DNA from: Chloroflexota bacterium
GTDB taxonomy: Bacteria > Chloroflexota > Dormibacteria > Aeolococcales > Aeolococcaceae
Direction: 5' to 3'
DNA length: 5,120 nt
Assembly (NCBI GenBank): GCA_003491925.1
Contig: DNAU01000280.1
Coordinates: forward strand, 1-5,120
Shown piece by piece: positions 4,158-5,120 of this stretch. Made by a program: the position numbers and the translations under genes. Numbering within the stretch: position 1 is the stretch's first letter; the number at the start of each line of letters is the position of its first letter. Below the pieces are notes generated by a model that was not told where the DNA came from, searched no databases, and was given only the letters and a program-made list of their open reading frames with translations.

Positions 4158-5120
4158 TCATCGCGACCGGCGTCCGAGATCGGCCCGAGGCTCCCCGGAG
4201 GAGCCGTCGTGCCAGTGGCCCGGCCGGGCGATCCGGTTGGCCGCCGCCGGTCCCCAACTTCCAGCCGGGTACATCTTGCCGGGGGGTGGGCGGTCGAGGA
4301 CCGGTTGGACCACCCTCCAGCCGCGATCCACCTCGTCCTCGCGGATGAAGAGGGTGTGGTCGCCGCTCAGCGCGTCGTGGAGCAGCCTCTCGTACGCCTC
4401 GGGCGTGCTCGCCTTGAACGAGCCCTCGTAGCTGAAGTCCATCTCGACCGGCTGGGTGGTCACCTCCGGGCCGGGGCGCTTGGCGACGAAGGTCACCGAG
4501 ATCCCCTCGTCGGGCTGCACCCGGATCACCAGCCGGTTGCCGTCCAGGGCGTTTAGGCCGACCGCGCGGAAGAGGTGCAGAGGGGCGTCGCGGAAGCTGA
4601 GCACCACCCGGCTGTCCCGGACCGCGAGGCGCTTGCCGGTGCGGAGCAGGAAGGGCACGCCGGCCCAGCGCCACGAGTCGATGTGGAGGCGCAGGGCTGC
4701 GTAGGTCTCGACCTCCGAGGCCGCGGCGACGCCCTCCTCCTCGCGGTAGCCGGGCACCGGCTCACCGTCGACCGTCCCCGCGGCGTACTGACCCCGGACC
4801 ACGTCGGCGGGGTCCACCGGATGGAGGGCCTCCAGGACCTTGACCTTCTCGTTGCGGATGGCCTCGGCCTCGAAGGAGATCGGCGGCTCCATGGCGGTCA
4901 CCGCCAGGAGCTGGAAGAGGTGGTTCTGGACGATGTCGCGGATGGCGCCGGTCTCCTCGTAGAAAGCACCGCGGTGCTCGACGCCCAGGGACTCGGCGAC
5001 GGTGATCTCGACCCGCGAGACCGCGTCACGATTCCAGACCCGTTCGAAGACCGAGTTGCCGAAGCGGAAGACCAGCAGGTTCTGGACCGTCTCCTTCCCC
5101 AGGTAGTGGTCGATCCGGTA
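4158..5120 (-). CDS. zwf: Glucose-6-phosphate dehydrogenase, C-terminal two thirds (5' end off right edge)
   Basis: These 320 codons encode most of the cytoplasmic enzyme that oxidises glucose-6-phosphate to 6-phosphogluconolactone and yields NADPH, the entry to the oxidative pentose phosphate pathway. The window begins on the family signature YRIDHYLGKE, whose His (window residue 5) and Lys bind substrate phosphate. The catalytic-base His is residue 67 in RDIVQNHLFQ. The 62-residue gap equals that between His178 and His240 of the Leuconostoc enzyme. Later blocks are also typical: GQYAAG with VPGYREEEGV, ETYAALRLHIDSWRWAGVPFLLRTGKRL, and YERLLHDALSGDHTLFIREDEV. The C-terminus ends with YPAGSWGPAAANRI and a basic tail. 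About 170 N-terminal residues, including the Rossmann nucleotide site, are missing only because of the window edge. The stop TGA (4160-4158) overlaps an ATG as ATGA and the ROK kinase follows 17 bp later, so the two are probably cotranscribed and possibly translationally coupled. Confidence 0.95.
   Translation of the reverse strand, partial: YRIDHYLGKETVQNLLVFRFGNSVFERVWNRDAVSRVEITVAESLGVEHRGAFYEETGAIRDIVQNHLFQLLAVTAMEPPISFEAEAIRNEKVKVLEALHPVDPADVVRGQYAAGTVDGEPVPGYREEEGVAAASEVETYAALRLHIDSWRWAGVPFLLRTGKRLAVRDSRVVLSFRDAPLHLFRAVGLNALDGNRLVIRVQPDEGISVTFVAKRPGPEVTTQPVEMDFSYEGSFKASTPEAYERLLHDALSGDHTLFIREDEVDRGWRVVQPVLDRPPPGKMYPAGSWGPAAANRIARPGHWHDGSSGEPRADLGRRSR

Noticed and set aside
3208..4431. 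A 407-codon open frame on the plus strand opposite the ROK kinase and the end of zwf
   Set aside because: Both sense genes carry complete family motifs. The antisense translation is low-complexity Gly/Arg/Ala/Asp sequence with no recognisable domain.
3175..4674. The kinase frame stays open upstream to 4674, suggesting a 499-residue fusion
   Set aside because: The upstream part overlaps zwf coding sequence in another frame and is Arg/Pro/Gly-rich. The ROK motif starts right at the ATG at 4140, which has its own Shine-Dalgarno.

Overview
The window is GC-rich DNA (by eye about 70% G+C) with tightly packed bacterial genes and third codon positions strongly biased to G/C. It suggests a high-GC terrestrial bacterium. 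The short Flp pilin (EEGQGMAEYALIL core), the actinobacterial-style MalQ with an N-terminal extension and the zwf-ROK kinase pair fit Actinomycetota, Chloroflexota or Dormibacterota-like lineages. I cannot narrow this from sequence alone.

Layout. Positions 1-366 (minus) hold the start of a glycogen debranching enzyme, GlgX, running off the left edge. An 81-bp divergent intergenic region (367-447) with a 19-bp near-perfect palindrome separates it from malQ (448-2412, plus), a complete 4-alpha-glucanotransferase. An extended -10 promoter overlaps the malQ stop codon and is followed by a 77-residue protein of unknown family (2463-2696, plus). A strong hairpin (2733-2765) lies between this small gene and a convergent 60-residue Flp/Fap-type pilin (2784-2966, minus). 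A 208-bp gap follows. Then come a complete ROK-family sugar kinase, probably a glucokinase (3175-4140, minus), and the C-terminal two thirds of glucose-6-phosphate dehydrogenase, zwf (4158-5120, minus, 5' end off the right edge). The last two genes form an operon transcribed zwf then kinase, 17 bp apart.

Metabolic reading (inference). GlgX debranches glycogen, MalQ disproportionates the released maltodextrins and frees glucose, the ROK kinase would phosphorylate glucose, and Zwf oxidises glucose-6-phosphate into the oxidative pentose phosphate pathway. The window therefore reads as a glycogen-to-NADPH carbon route, interrupted by an isolated pilin gene and a small orphan gene.

No CRISPR array, tRNA, rRNA, insertion sequence or integrase was seen. 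The region looks like ordinary chromosomal housekeeping DNA. The points most worth checking are the palindrome between glgX and malQ, the Cys-to-Gln change in the kinase zinc motif, the unidentified 77-residue protein with its own promoter, and the lone pilin gene.
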